From Amycolatopsis acididurans (GTDB lineage Bacteria; Actinomycetota; Actinomycetes; Mycobacteriales; Pseudonocardiaceae), in contig NZ_JAAXLS010000002.1 in NCBI RefSeq assembly GCF_012328925.1, positions 124,001 to 188,000 of the forward strand: 64,000 bases of DNA, read 5' to 3'. The position numbers were made by a program, and so were the translations under genes. How positions within the stretch are numbered: the stretch's first letter is position 1; the number at the start of each line of letters is the position of its first letter. The notes under the pieces are model-generated. The model did no database searches. It was given only the letters and a program-made list of their open reading frames with translations, and had not been told where the DNA came from. Below are positions 17,963-25,682 of the stretch, piece after piece.

Positions 17963-18376
17963 TCAGCGGGGCAGGGCACCGCCCAGGGTGAGCAGGCGGC
18001 CGCTGAGCAGCTCGACGCGGATGCGCAGGAACCGCGCACGCTCGCCAGGGGCCCACGGGCGATGAGCGGGGTCGGCCAGCTCGACGAGCTCGTTGATGCC
18101 GACGATCGGTTCTGCCTTGCCGACCGCGACGACGCTCCAGCCGGTGTGCGTGACGGGATCGATCTCGTCGGCCTCGAAGGCGACGACCTCGCTGGAGAGT
18201 TTCGCGATCGCGCCCTGGCTGCTGACCCGCACGACGATGTCCCCGCCGCTGTCGAGGACGAAGTTCACCGGCCGGATCGCGGGCATCGCGTCCTCGGTGA
18301 ACACCAGCCTGCCCACCGGCTTCGAGGACAGCAGCGTGACGCATTCCTCGGAGGACAGTGGCCGCAACTCGTTCAT
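17963..18376 (-). CDS. PPOX-class (pyridoxamine 5'-phosphate oxidase fold) flavoprotein
   Basis: 137-aa split-barrel protein: LSSEECVTLLSSKPVGRLVF at the N-terminus, then AIRPVNFVLD and DPVTHTGWSVVAVGKA. These small FMN- or F420-binding proteins are common in DosR-type regulons and in actinomycete stress loci. The ATG at 18376 begins at the conserved domain edge; longer starts would run into the promoter gap. It is divergent from a universal stress protein gene and shares its promoter region. Three other members (31097, 56074, 58804) occur in this window. Confidence 0.85.
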   Translation of the reverse strand: MNELRPLSSEECVTLLSSKPVGRLVFTEDAMPAIRPVNFVLDSGGDIVVRVSSQGAIAKLSSEVVAFEADEIDPVTHTGWSVVAVGKAEPIVGINELVELADPAHRPWAPGERARFLRIRVELLSGRLLTLGGALPR

Positions 18377-18434
18377 GGCGACAGTGTGCGGACCGCTCCC
18401 GCGCACCGGAGAGAGTAAGAAGTCACCGAACAGG

Positions 18435-18448
18435 GGGACGCCTGGCCA
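18435..18448 (+). promoter_or_regulatory. DosR-box-like motif (weak)
   Basis: GGGACGCCTGGCCA lies between the divergent PPOX and Usp genes. It keeps the GGGAC half-site and three positions of the second half of the DosR consensus. It is the weakest of the set. Confidence 0.2.
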
Positions 18449-18511
18449 CAGCCGGGCGCGTTCGCACTCACCTACGTTCGATGACGGCAACCAGTGTCGA
18501 AAGGAAGATCA

Positions 18512-19405
18512 ATGAGCGACGCGACAGACGCGATCGTCGTGGGTGTGGATGGTTCGGAGCAGGCGGCGCGCGCCGTCGGCTGGGCCGCCGCCGAGGCTTC
18601 GCGGCGCAACCTGCGGCTGCACCTGGTCAGCGGACTCGACCCGCTGTTCGCCGCCTACGGCGGTGGCCTGCCCGTGCCGCAGGAGATGTACGACGCGATG
18701 GACGACTACGCGCGCGACAAGCTGTCGGAGGCGGCGGCCGCCGCGCACGCGGTCGACGCCGGGCTGGTGATCACCCAGGACCGGCAGCGGATCCCCGCGA
18801 TCCCGGCGCTGCTGGACGCGGCTCGCGTCGCCCGCATGGTCGTGATCGGCGCGTCCGGGCACGGCGGTTTCACCGGGATGCTGGCGGGCTCCACCGCGAT
18901 CGCGGTCGCGACACACGCCGAATGCCCGGTGGTCGTGGTCCGCACCCGGCAGGACGGTTCGGTGCCGGCCGAGGGGCCCGTCATCGCCGGTGTGGACGGC
19001 AGCGCGACCAGTGAGCGCGCGCTGGGCTCGGCGTTCGACGAGGCCGCCTGGCGTGGGGTGCCGCTGGAGGCGGTGCACGCCTGGAGCGACGCGGACTACG
19101 TGACCACGCTGCCGGTCGAGTACGCGATGATCGACCGGGAACCGCCCGGGGACGAGCAGGAGCGGGTGCTGGCCGAAAGCCTGGCCGGCTGGCAGGAGAA
19201 GTACCCCGACGTGCACGTGGACCGGGTGGTGGTCAAGGACCGGCCGCGCTCCCAGCTCATCGAGCGGACCGCGCGGGCGCAGCTGATCGTCGTCGGCAGC
19301 CGCGGCCGTGGCGGGTTCAGCGGACTGCTGCTCGGTTCCACGAGCCAGGCGCTGATCCACCACGCCGAATGCCCGGTGATGATCGTGCGGCCGGAACGCG
19401 GCTGA
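18512..19405 (+). CDS. Universal stress protein, two Usp domains
   Basis: 297-aa tandem UspA protein. Both domains carry the ATP-binding signature G-x2-G-x9-G(S/T): GASGHGGFTGMLAGS in the first and GSRGRGGFSGLLLGS in the second. M. tuberculosis homologues such as Rv2623 are ATP-binding dormancy regulators in the DosR regulon. The ATG at 18512 follows AAGGAAG. It is divergent from the PPOX gene and convergent with a CBS protein, 4 bp away. It is the first of six Usp genes in 18 kb. Confidence 0.92.
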   Translation: MSDATDAIVVGVDGSEQAARAVGWAAAEASRRNLRLHLVSGLDPLFAAYGGGLPVPQEMYDAMDDYARDKLSEAAAAAHAVDAGLVITQDRQRIPAIPALLDAARVARMVVIGASGHGGFTGMLAGSTAIAVATHAECPVVVVRTRQDGSVPAEGPVIAGVDGSATSERALGSAFDEAAWRGVPLEAVHAWSDADYVTTLPVEYAMIDREPPGDEQERVLAESLAGWQEKYPDVHVDRVVVKDRPRSQLIERTARAQLIVVGSRGRGGFSGLLLGSTSQALIHHAECPVMIVRPERG

Positions 19406-19416
19406 CGCCTCAGCCG
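19399..19416. terminator. Hairpin between convergent Usp and CBS genes
   Basis: CGGCTGA and its complement form a 7-bp stem with a 4-nt loop, overlapping both stop codons. There is no U-tract. It may be a compact bidirectional terminator. Confidence 0.35.
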
Positions 19417-19832
19417 ACCGGTGAGTCGTGGCGGGGCCGCTCCCACTCCGGGGCGTAGTGGGACAACAGGTCCCGCCAGCTCACCATCCCGCACAGGTGG
19501 CCGTCCTCGATGACGGGAAGGCACCGCTGATGCGACTCCACCATCGCGTTCGCCAGATCGGCGAGGTCGGCTTCGGCCGCCACGGCGAGCGCGGGTGCGC
19601 GCATCACCTGGCGCACCAGGTGCGGCCCGGAATCGGGGGGCGAACCCCACCGGGCGGCGCCGAGATGCGCCTCGGTGATGAGGCCGAGCAGGATCCCGTC
19701 GGCCGTGACGACGGGCAGTGTGGTGAATCCGCGGTCGAGCATCACCTCGGCCGTTTCGTCGATGGTGGCCTCCGGTGCGATGCCGATGACCGGGGTGCTC
19801 ATGATGTCGCGTACTCGCATGCGCCCGAGCAT
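19410..19832 (-). CDS. CBS-domain protein
   Basis: 140-aa protein made almost wholly of a CBS pair: VRDIMSTPVIGIAPEATIDE with FTTLPVVTADGILLGLITE, then a second motif RCLPVIEDGHLCGMVSWRD. CBS pairs bind adenine nucleotides and often act as energy sensors; DosR-regulon hypoxic-response protein 1 (Rv2626c) has the same build. An internal ATG at 19820 (MRVRDIM) may be the true start. It is divergent from a Usp gene with a DosR-box-like motif between them. Confidence 0.87.
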   Translation of the reverse strand: MLGRMRVRDIMSTPVIGIAPEATIDETAEVMLDRGFTTLPVVTADGILLGLITEAHLGAARWGSPPDSGPHLVRQVMRAPALAVAAEADLADLANAMVESHQRCLPVIEDGHLCGMVSWRDLLSHYAPEWERPRHDSPVG

Positions 19833-19856
19833 CGACGGCCCCGTGTCGCGGTGGAA

Positions 19857-19870
19857 GGGCCGAAGGACAC
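19857..19870 (+). promoter_or_regulatory. DosR-box-like motif
   Basis: GGGCCGAAGGACAC within the 74-bp gap between the divergent CBS and Usp genes. It shares the flank GAAGGGC with the sites at 21165 and 27073 (9 of 14 consensus positions). Confidence 0.3.
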
Positions 19871-19906
19871 CGGGTGAGCAGCGAACGAGAGCTGGGAGGT
19901 GCGGCG

Positions 19907-20776
19907 ATGGCCGCCGCGGTTGTGGTCGGTATCGATGGGACGCCGGCGTCGGTACGCGCGGTGCGCTGGGGCGCGCGGGAAGCCGCGCTCCGGCACGCGC
20001 CGCTGACCATCATTCACGCGTTCGGCATTCCGGACGCGTTCTACGGCGAAGCGATGCCGCCGGGAACATGGCTGCGGTCCAGGCAGCAAGCCTCGCAAGC
20101 GCTGCTCGAGGAGGCCGCCGTCGCGGCGACGAGCGCGCACCTGGGCCTGGCCGTCCGCACGGAGTCCAGTGTGGACGCTCCGATCCCCATGCTGCTCCAG
20201 CGCTCGCGCGAGGCGCGGATGCTGGTCCTCGGCTCGGCGGAGCGTGGCGTGCTCGGGGATCTGCTGTCCGGGTCGGTCATCGGCGCGCTCAGCGGGCACG
20301 TCGAATGCCCCCTGCTGGTCGTGCGCGGCGATGACTCCCAGCCCGCGGACGCACCGGTCGTGGTCGGCGTCGACGGCAGCCCCGCGAACGCGCCCGCGGT
20401 CGCGCTGGCCTTCGAGGAGGCCTCGCTGCGCGGCGTGCCGCTGGTCGCGGTGCACTCGTGGAGCGACGCCGACAGCGAGCAGGTGTTCAGCGCGGCCCGC
20501 GCCGAATTCGACTTCGAGCCGTTGCGGGACACGGAGAACCGCGTGCTCGCCGAGGCGCTGGCGGGCTGGTGCGAGCGGTACCCGGACGTCGCGGTGTCCC
20601 GGGTGCTGGCCAAGGACCGGCCGCGGCACCAGTTGCTGGAGTGGTGCGACAAGGCGGGCCTCGTCGTGGTCGGTTCCCGCGGCCGCGGCGGTTTCCGCGG
20701 GCTGCTGCTCGGCTCGACCACCTACGCGCTGGTGCACCATTCGTCCTGTCCGGTGCTGGTCGTGCCGTCGCGCTGA
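19907..20776 (+). CDS. Universal stress protein, two Usp domains
   Basis: 289-aa tandem UspA protein. The second domain has an intact nucleotide motif (GSRGRGGFRGLLLGS). In the first, the second Gly is replaced by Glu (GSAERGVLGDLLSGS), so only one ATP site may be functional. The ATG at 19907 has GGGAGG seven bases upstream; a GTG 33 bp earlier is less likely. Its 3' end overlaps the opposite-strand Cys-rich gene by 55 bp. Confidence 0.91.
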   Translation: MAAAVVVGIDGTPASVRAVRWGAREAALRHAPLTIIHAFGIPDAFYGEAMPPGTWLRSRQQASQALLEEAAVAATSAHLGLAVRTESSVDAPIPMLLQRSREARMLVLGSAERGVLGDLLSGSVIGALSGHVECPLLVVRGDDSQPADAPVVVGVDGSPANAPAVALAFEEASLRGVPLVAVHSWSDADSEQVFSAARAEFDFEPLRDTENRVLAEALAGWCERYPDVAVSRVLAKDRPRHQLLEWCDKAGLVVVGSRGRGGFRGLLLGSTTYALVHHSSCPVLVVPSR

Positions 20777-21105
20777 CCTCTGGCCGCGGCGAGGCTCGCG
20801 CGGCAGGTGCGCACGATCTGCCGTGTCGCGGGGGAGTCCGGCGCCCGGCCGCAGCCGGGGCAGTGCAGCCGCACCGTGCGGTTGAGCTCGTCCACGGCCA
20901 CATCGACCGGGCATTCGCAGTCGCGGCACCATCGGTAGCCGGTCACGGCGACCACGTGCACCGGTGAGGACACGCACTGGTGCAGCCAGCGACGGTGGAC
21001 CCGGCACGTGACGCGTTCGAACGGGTCGAGCCCGCGTGCCTCCGCTCTGTCCTCTTCGGACAGACGAGTGGCGAGGCGGCGCACGGCCCCGCTGCTGGAG
21101 CCCAT
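20722..21105 (-). CDS. Small Cys-rich, probably zinc-binding protein
   Basis: 127-aa protein not assigned to a named family. Its middle has CRVH...HQC, then CRDCECP and HCPGCG, a spacing that suggests one or two zinc ribbons or a rubredoxin-like metal site. The N-terminus is charged and the C-terminus (about 30 aa) looks disordered. The last 55 bp overlap the end of the convergent Usp gene, so the true protein may end in a tail under little constraint. ATG at 21105. It shares its promoter gap with the Usp gene at 21235. Confidence 0.6.
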   Translation of the reverse strand: MGSSSGAVRRLATRLSEEDRAEARGLDPFERVTCRVHRRWLHQCVSSPVHVVAVTGYRWCRDCECPVDVAVDELNRTVRLHCPGCGRAPDSPATRQIVRTCRASLAAARGQRDGTTSTGQDEWCTSA

Positions 21106-21164
21106 GACCAACGCTAACGCCGGCGGGGCCCGCGGCGATCGTGGGCTACTTCCGCCGTGAACCG

Positions 21165-21178
21165 GTGACCAAGTGCCC
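21165..21178 (-). promoter_or_regulatory. DosR-box-like motif
   Basis: Read on the minus strand, GGGCACTTGGTCAC with the flank GAAGGGC. It lies between the divergent Cys-rich and Usp genes, 57 bp upstream of the Usp start. It matches 9 of 14 consensus positions and differs from the 27073 element at only three bases. Confidence 0.35.
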
Positions 21179-21234
21179 TTCAACCGCGCGCCGCGGTGGC
21201 CTTGGCTGGGCACCGAGGCCACGGAAGGATTCCC

Positions 21235-21714
21235 ATGATGACCAGCAAAGGCGCGATCGTCGTCGGCGTCGACGGATCGCCCGTGAGTGCCGCCGCCCTG
21301 CGATGGGCCGTCGCCGAGGCGAAGGCCACCGGACGCGCCGTCGAAGCCGTGACGGCATGGACCTACACGCCCGCGCTCGATCCGGGCGCGCCGGAGTCGA
21401 CGGTGACGGAGATCGCCGCCGCCCACCGCCGGGCGCTCGACGAGCTGATCGACTCGGTTCCGCACGACGAGGTCACGATCCGCACGCAGGTTGTCGAGGG
21501 GGACGCGCGCGAGGTCGTGCTCGCCGCCGCCAACGACGCGAGCCTGCTGGTGCTCGGCAGCCACGGGCACGGCCTGCTCATGCACGCGCTCGTCGGCTCG
21601 GTGAGCGCGCACTGCCTGCGCCACGCCACGTGCCCGGTGGTGATCGTGCCGGCGCAGGTGATCAACGAGCACGCCTCGGCCACGGCGGGCTACACGCCCG
21701 GACCCATCCTGTGA
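21235..21714 (+). CDS. Universal stress protein, single Usp domain
   Basis: 159-aa single-domain UspA protein with an intact ATP motif GSHGHGLLMHALVGS and the usual N-terminal strand AIVVGVDGSPVSAAAL. Single-domain members dimerise. ATG at 21235 with GGAAGGA upstream. Its stop overlaps the GTG start of the next Usp gene as GTGA, so the two are made together. Confidence 0.9.
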   Translation: MMTSKGAIVVGVDGSPVSAAALRWAVAEAKATGRAVEAVTAWTYTPALDPGAPESTVTEIAAAHRRALDELIDSVPHDEVTIRTQVVEGDAREVVLAAANDASLLVLGSHGHGLLMHALVGSVSAHCLRHATCPVVIVPAQVINEHASATAGYTPGPIL

Positions 21715-22481
21715 CCACCGCCGGGGGCGGGGATCTCGCGAGCGTGCGGACGGGTCCGGTGGCGGTGGGCGTCGACGGGTCCGGCGAAGCGCTCGACGCG
21801 GTGCGGTGGGCCGCGACCGAGGCGGCGCGCAGGAAGCTGCCGCTGCGGATCGTGCACGCCTGCGTGGCCCCGGCCATGGGCCGTGAATGGCTGCGCGAGG
21901 CGGCCACCGTCGCCGCGATGACCGAATCCGGGCAGACGGCCGAGACGGTGTTGCGCATCGGTGACCCGGTGGAGAACATGATCGCGGAATCGGTGCGCGC
22001 CGCGATCCTCATCGTCGCGGCGCGCGGGCTCGGCTCCGGCCACGAGGTTCTGCTCGGCACGGTCGCGCGGCGGCTGACCGGCGACGCCCGCTGCCCGCTC
22101 GTCGTCGTCCGGGGCCGGTTGAGCGGTGCCGGTCCGGTACTGGTCGGGGTCGACGGGGCGGCGGAGGCCGCGCTGTCGTTCGGTTTCGACGAGGCGGACC
22201 TGCGGGCGACGACGGTCACCGCGCTGCAGACCGCCGACGAGGAGGCGCCCGGACGCGCGCTCGCGCTGGCCGAGCGGCTGCGGCAGTGGGAGCGCCGGTT
22301 TCCCGGCGTCCCGTCGGATCCGCTGGTGATCACCGGTAATCCGGGGCCGAGCCTGATGGCCTACGGCACCGAGGCCCAGCTGATCGTGATCGGCCGTCAG
22401 GCGTGGGGCCTCGGCGCCACGAGTCAGGCGCTCGTGCGCGCCGCCCCCTGCCCGGTAGCGATAGTCCGCGACGCGGGATGA
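21711..22481 (+). CDS. Universal stress protein, degenerate tandem Usp domains
   Basis: 256-aa tandem Usp protein. Both nucleotide motifs are altered: the first reads AARGLGSGHEVLLGT (leading Gly lost) and the second GRQAWGLGATSQALV (not recognisable as the Gly signature). The second domain is also shortened. It therefore probably does not bind ATP and may act as a scaffold or partner of the single-domain Usp encoded just upstream, to which it is translationally coupled (GTGA). Confidence 0.86.
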   Translation: MTTAGGGDLASVRTGPVAVGVDGSGEALDAVRWAATEAARRKLPLRIVHACVAPAMGREWLREAATVAAMTESGQTAETVLRIGDPVENMIAESVRAAILIVAARGLGSGHEVLLGTVARRLTGDARCPLVVVRGRLSGAGPVLVGVDGAAEAALSFGFDEADLRATTVTALQTADEEAPGRALALAERLRQWERRFPGVPSDPLVITGNPGPSLMAYGTEAQLIVIGRQAWGLGATSQALVRAAPCPVAIVRDAG

Positions 22482-22603
22482 TGATCCACATAGGACAAGT
22501 GACGGAAAATCCCCTGCTGTAACCGGATCGCGCGTGCGGAGGCCATGGCGCATAATCGGTGCGCTGTGCGGGTAGCCAGCGTCCAGCAGCCGACCGAGGG
22601 TAA

Positions 22604-24664
22604 GTGGTGCGCGTAGCGAGCGGGCGAACAGCCGAAGGGGTGGCCGGTCTCGATCCGGCACCGGTGGACGAGCCGCCGGCGGCGGTGCGCACGCGTTCCT
22701 GGCAGGCGGCGTGGGCCCGCGAACCCGAGTTCGCCGCGCTGCTGGTGGCCGGTGCGCTGGCCGCCGCGTTCGGCGGCTACACCGAGGCGTACCTCATCGC
22801 GGGTATTTTCGCGGTCACCACGCTGACCTGGTACCAGCAGCACACCCGCGCCGGCCGGATCGCGAACCTGGTGCGCGCGCGAGCGAGCGTCGTCCGCGAC
22901 GACGGCACGCACCGGATCCCGGTGGAGGAACTGGCGCGCGGCGACGTGGTGCGGCTCGCGGCGGGGGACCGCGTTCCCGCCGACGTCCGGATCACCGAGG
23001 CGTATCTGCTCGAAGTCGACGAGAGCGCCGGAGGAGCCCGGCCCGCCGGTCGCGGGAACATCGTGCGCCGCGGCGCGACGGTCTCCCATGGGGTGGCGCA
23101 GGCGGCGGTCACCACGAGCCCGGACGCCCCGCGGCCGGCCGAATTCGGTCTGGACACCAGTCTGGGCCGGAAACTGAACGCGTTGTGTCACCGTGTCAGC
23201 GGCGCGGCACTGGCGATCGCCGTGCTCGTGCTGGTTCTCAGCACCGTGCGGGGTGAGCCGGTGACCGACGTGGTCATCGCGGCCGTCGCGCTGACGATCG
23301 GCGCCACTCCCCGCGGCCTGCCGGGCGCCGCCTCCGTCGTGCTCACCGGCGGCGCCGTCCGGATGGTGCGCGACCACGCGATACCCCGGAATCTGTCCGC
23401 GGTCGAAAGCCTCGGCGGCACCACGGTCGTGTGTGCCGACAAGACCGGCACGTTCACCGAGAACCGGATGACGGTCACCACGATCTCCGCGGGAGGACGC
23501 ACGATCGACGTCCGTGCGCTGCCCGATCTCGCCGACCCGGCGTTACGCGAATGCGCGCTGGCAGGCCTGCTGTGCAACGAATCCGAACTGTCTGCTGTGG
23601 ACGGAGAGTGGGCCGTGTCGGGCGATCCCACCGAGACGGCGCTGATCCCGGTCGCCGAACTGGCCGGTCTCGATCCGCACGCGACACGGGCCGGACTGGC
23701 CAGAGTGGACCTGCTGCCCTTCGAATCGGAACGGCGCCTGATGGTCTCGGTACACCACCTCGGCTACGCCAAGGGCGCCGTCGAAGAGATCCTCGCCCGG
23801 TGCGAGCACGAACTGACCAGCGACGGCGGTCTCCGCCCGGTCGACACCGACTCGGCGTTGCGCAGGCACCGTGTGTTCGCCGACGACGGGCTGCGCGTGC
23901 TCGCGTTCGCCCGGTTCGAGACCGGTGGCGAATCGCTGACCGGCGAGGTCGATCGCGGTGGGTGGACGCTGCTGGGGCTGCAGGCGATGCGGGATCCCGT
24001 GCGGCCGGAGGCCGCCGAGGCGGTGGCGGCGTGCCGTCGGAAGGGAATCGCGGTCAAGATGATCACCGGCGACCATCCCGACACCGCCGCGTCCGTCGCG
24101 AGGACCGTTGGGCTGGATGCGGATCCGGTGGTCCTCACCGGTGCCGAACTGGATCTGCTCGACGACGACCGCCTCGATGCCCTCGTGCTGGAGACCACCG
24201 TTTTCGCGCGGATCGCTCCCGGACAGAAGCTCCGCCTGGTCCGGGCTTTGCACCGGCTCGGCGAAACGGTCGCGATGACCGGGGACGGCCTCAGCGACGT
24301 GCCCGCGCTGCGCGGCGCCGACACCGGGATCGCGCTGGGGGAGCGCGCTACCGACGCCGCCCGAGACGCCGCCGATCTGGTGCTGTGCTACGACGCTTTC
24401 GCGTCGATCGTCGCGGCCATCGGAGACGGCCGGAGCGCGCTGCACAAGCTCCGCGGGTTCCTCCTCTGGTCGCTGCCGAGCTGTCTCGGCGCCGCCTCGT
24501 TCGTGCTCGCGACCATGGTGGCCGGGGTCGCGCTGAAGATCGCTCCGCTGGTGCTGCTGTCGGTCAACCTGATCGCCACGGTGGCACTCGGCCTGACGCT
24601 CAGGACGAGGTCGCCAGTTCCGTGGCCACGGCCTGGCGCAGGTCCGCGAGATCGGCTTCGGTGA
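22604..24664 (+). CDS. Degenerate, C-terminally truncated P2-type cation ATPase (CtpF-like)
   Basis: 686 aa against about 880-900 for CtpF-type pumps. Kept: the phosphorylation Asp (about 279) in DKTGT, KGAVEEI, and TGDHPDTA. Changed: the A-domain LTGES segment is missing (VDES runs straight into AGGARP), the M4 PEGLP motif is TPRGLP, and GDGVND is GDGLSD. Helices after M6 are absent, and the last 65 bp run antisense through the neighbouring E1-like gene. Transport is therefore unlikely, although the frame is fully open. CtpF belongs to the DosR regulon in M. tuberculosis. GTG starts at 22604 or 22607 follow GAGGG. Confidence 0.8.
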   Translation: MVRVASGRTAEGVAGLDPAPVDEPPAAVRTRSWQAAWAREPEFAALLVAGALAAAFGGYTEAYLIAGIFAVTTLTWYQQHTRAGRIANLVRARASVVRDDGTHRIPVEELARGDVVRLAAGDRVPADVRITEAYLLEVDESAGGARPAGRGNIVRRGATVSHGVAQAAVTTSPDAPRPAEFGLDTSLGRKLNALCHRVSGAALAIAVLVLVLSTVRGEPVTDVVIAAVALTIGATPRGLPGAASVVLTGGAVRMVRDHAIPRNLSAVESLGGTTVVCADKTGTFTENRMTVTTISAGGRTIDVRALPDLADPALRECALAGLLCNESELSAVDGEWAVSGDPTETALIPVAELAGLDPHATRAGLARVDLLPFESERRLMVSVHHLGYAKGAVEEILARCEHELTSDGGLRPVDTDSALRRHRVFADDGLRVLAFARFETGGESLTGEVDRGGWTLLGLQAMRDPVRPEAAEAVAACRRKGIAVKMITGDHPDTAASVARTVGLDADPVVLTGAELDLLDDDRLDALVLETTVFARIAPGQKLRLVRALHRLGETVAMTGDGLSDVPALRGADTGIALGERATDAARDAADLVLCYDAFASIVAAIGDGRSALHKLRGFLLWSLPSCLGAASFVLATMVAGVALKIAPLVLLSVNLIATVALGLTLRTRSPVPWPRPGAGPRDRLR

Positions 24665-25217
24665 GGCCGTCCTCGGCGGTCATGCGGTCGCTGAGGACTT
24701 CGATCGGATCGAACGACAGATCCTGCGAGCGGTAGCTGAACAACTCCAGCAACCGCGGCCCGGCGCCGTAACGGATCGCCTCGGTGGCCTCGTCGACCGT
24801 GTCGGCGACGGCGAGCACGTCCATGCCGTCGATGGAGTACGCCGGCATCCCGAAGAACGTGGCGGGCAGCATGAGATCCTGATGGAACGGCCCGCACAGG
24901 TTGTGTTCGCAACAGAACAGCACCGGCAGCTGCCAGTGCACCGCGTCGTTGAACGAGTCGTACAGGTCCTCGTTGTCGATCGCACCGTCGCCGTAGACGC
25001 ACACCATGATCAGCGGGCGCTGCCTGCTCGCCGACCGTGCGCCGTACTCCTGATACGTCGACACCACCGAATCCTCGGCGCCCACGCCCTGCAGCACTCC
25101 CGCGACGATGGCCTCACCGCCGGGGTCTGGGGCGGCACTGAGTTCCTCGTAGCCGCGCAACCGGATCATCTGCCGCAGCAGTCCGAAACGCCGGTTGGCT
25201 CGCGTGGTCGGCTTCAT
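24600..25217 (-). CDS. Pyruvate dehydrogenase E1 alpha-like protein with internal deletion
   Basis: 205 aa against about 330-370 for E1 alpha. The N-terminus (GLLRQMIRLRGYEELSA) and the TPP motif (YGDGAIDNED ending in CEHN about 30 residues later) are recognisable. The 70-80 residues normally between the YxxHG motif (here YQEYG) and GDG, with the GGSMH stretch, are missing. E1 beta and E2 genes are absent nearby. It is either a decayed enzyme or a reduced protein with another role. It follows the DUF1876 gene by 30 bp on the same strand and its 3' end overlaps the truncated ATPase. Confidence 0.75.
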   Translation of the reverse strand: MKPTTRANRRFGLLRQMIRLRGYEELSAAPDPGGEAIVAGVLQGVGAEDSVVSTYQEYGARSASRQRPLIMVCVYGDGAIDNEDLYDSFNDAVHWQLPVLFCCEHNLCGPFHQDLMLPATFFGMPAYSIDGMDVLAVADTVDEATEAIRYGAGPRLLELFSYRSQDLSFDPIEVLSDRMTAEDGLTEADLADLRQAVATELATSS

Positions 25218-25247
25218 GGCTGCCTTCCGAAGTGGAGTCCCGTGCGG

Positions 25248-25613
25248 TTACCACGATCCTCGCGCGGGTGCCGCCGCGGCGGCAGAGCTGGAGGTAACGG
25301 GGTGGAACGGCACAAGGGCCTCTGCGGCCGCGACGTGCTGCGCCGCGGCGACCGGGAGCGGATTGTCCGCGGCCGACTCGATGTCGGTGGCGACGGCTTC
25401 CAGTAGTTCCTCGGTCAGATCACTGAAGGCACGTGCCAGCGCCAGCTCCTGTGCGACCTCCGGCAGGTGCACTCCGCGTGGCCCACCCTGAACCAGGCCA
25501 ATGCCCACGAAGCTCGTCCCGCCAGGTGCGGCGAGGCGCAGTCGTGCGCGAGTCTCTCCGTCTTCGGCATGCAACTCGACGTCCATCGTCCAGGTCGCCG
25601 CTCGTCGTCCCAT
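25248..25613 (-). CDS. DUF1876 protein, Rv1738/Rv2632c-like
   Basis: 121-aa protein whose first 80 residues match the DUF1876 pattern: WTMDVELHAEDGETRARLRL, FVGIGLV, then PEVAQELALARAFSDLTEEL and ATDIE. Rv1738 is among the most strongly DosR-induced genes of M. tuberculosis, and its fold resembles ribosome hibernation factors, so a role in translational shutdown has been proposed. This copy has about 35 extra Ala/Pro-rich residues at the C-terminus. ATG at 25613 has AAGGAG at ideal spacing. A DosR-box-like motif lies 56 bp upstream. Likely co-transcribed with the E1-like gene. Confidence 0.85.
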   Translation of the reverse strand: MGRRAATWTMDVELHAEDGETRARLRLAAPGGTSFVGIGLVQGGPRGVHLPEVAQELALARAFSDLTEELLEAVATDIESAADNPLPVAAAQHVAAAEALVPFHPVTSSSAAAAAPARGSW

Positions 25614-25668
25614 GTGACACTCCTTGAAGGTCTGTCGCCAGCCTCCCTGTTCGCGGGCTGTGGGCGTA

Positions 25669-25682
25669 GGGCCGAACGTCCT
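25669..25682 (+). promoter_or_regulatory. DosR-box-like motif
   Basis: GGGCCGAACGTCCT, 10 of 14 positions of the DosR core consensus, in the gap between the DUF1876 start and the lipoprotein stop. It would act on the DUF1876 gene. Confidence 0.4.

Noticed and set aside
18509-19363. Long antisense frame over the first Usp gene
   Set aside because: Mirror of the Usp coding bias; no recognisable fold.
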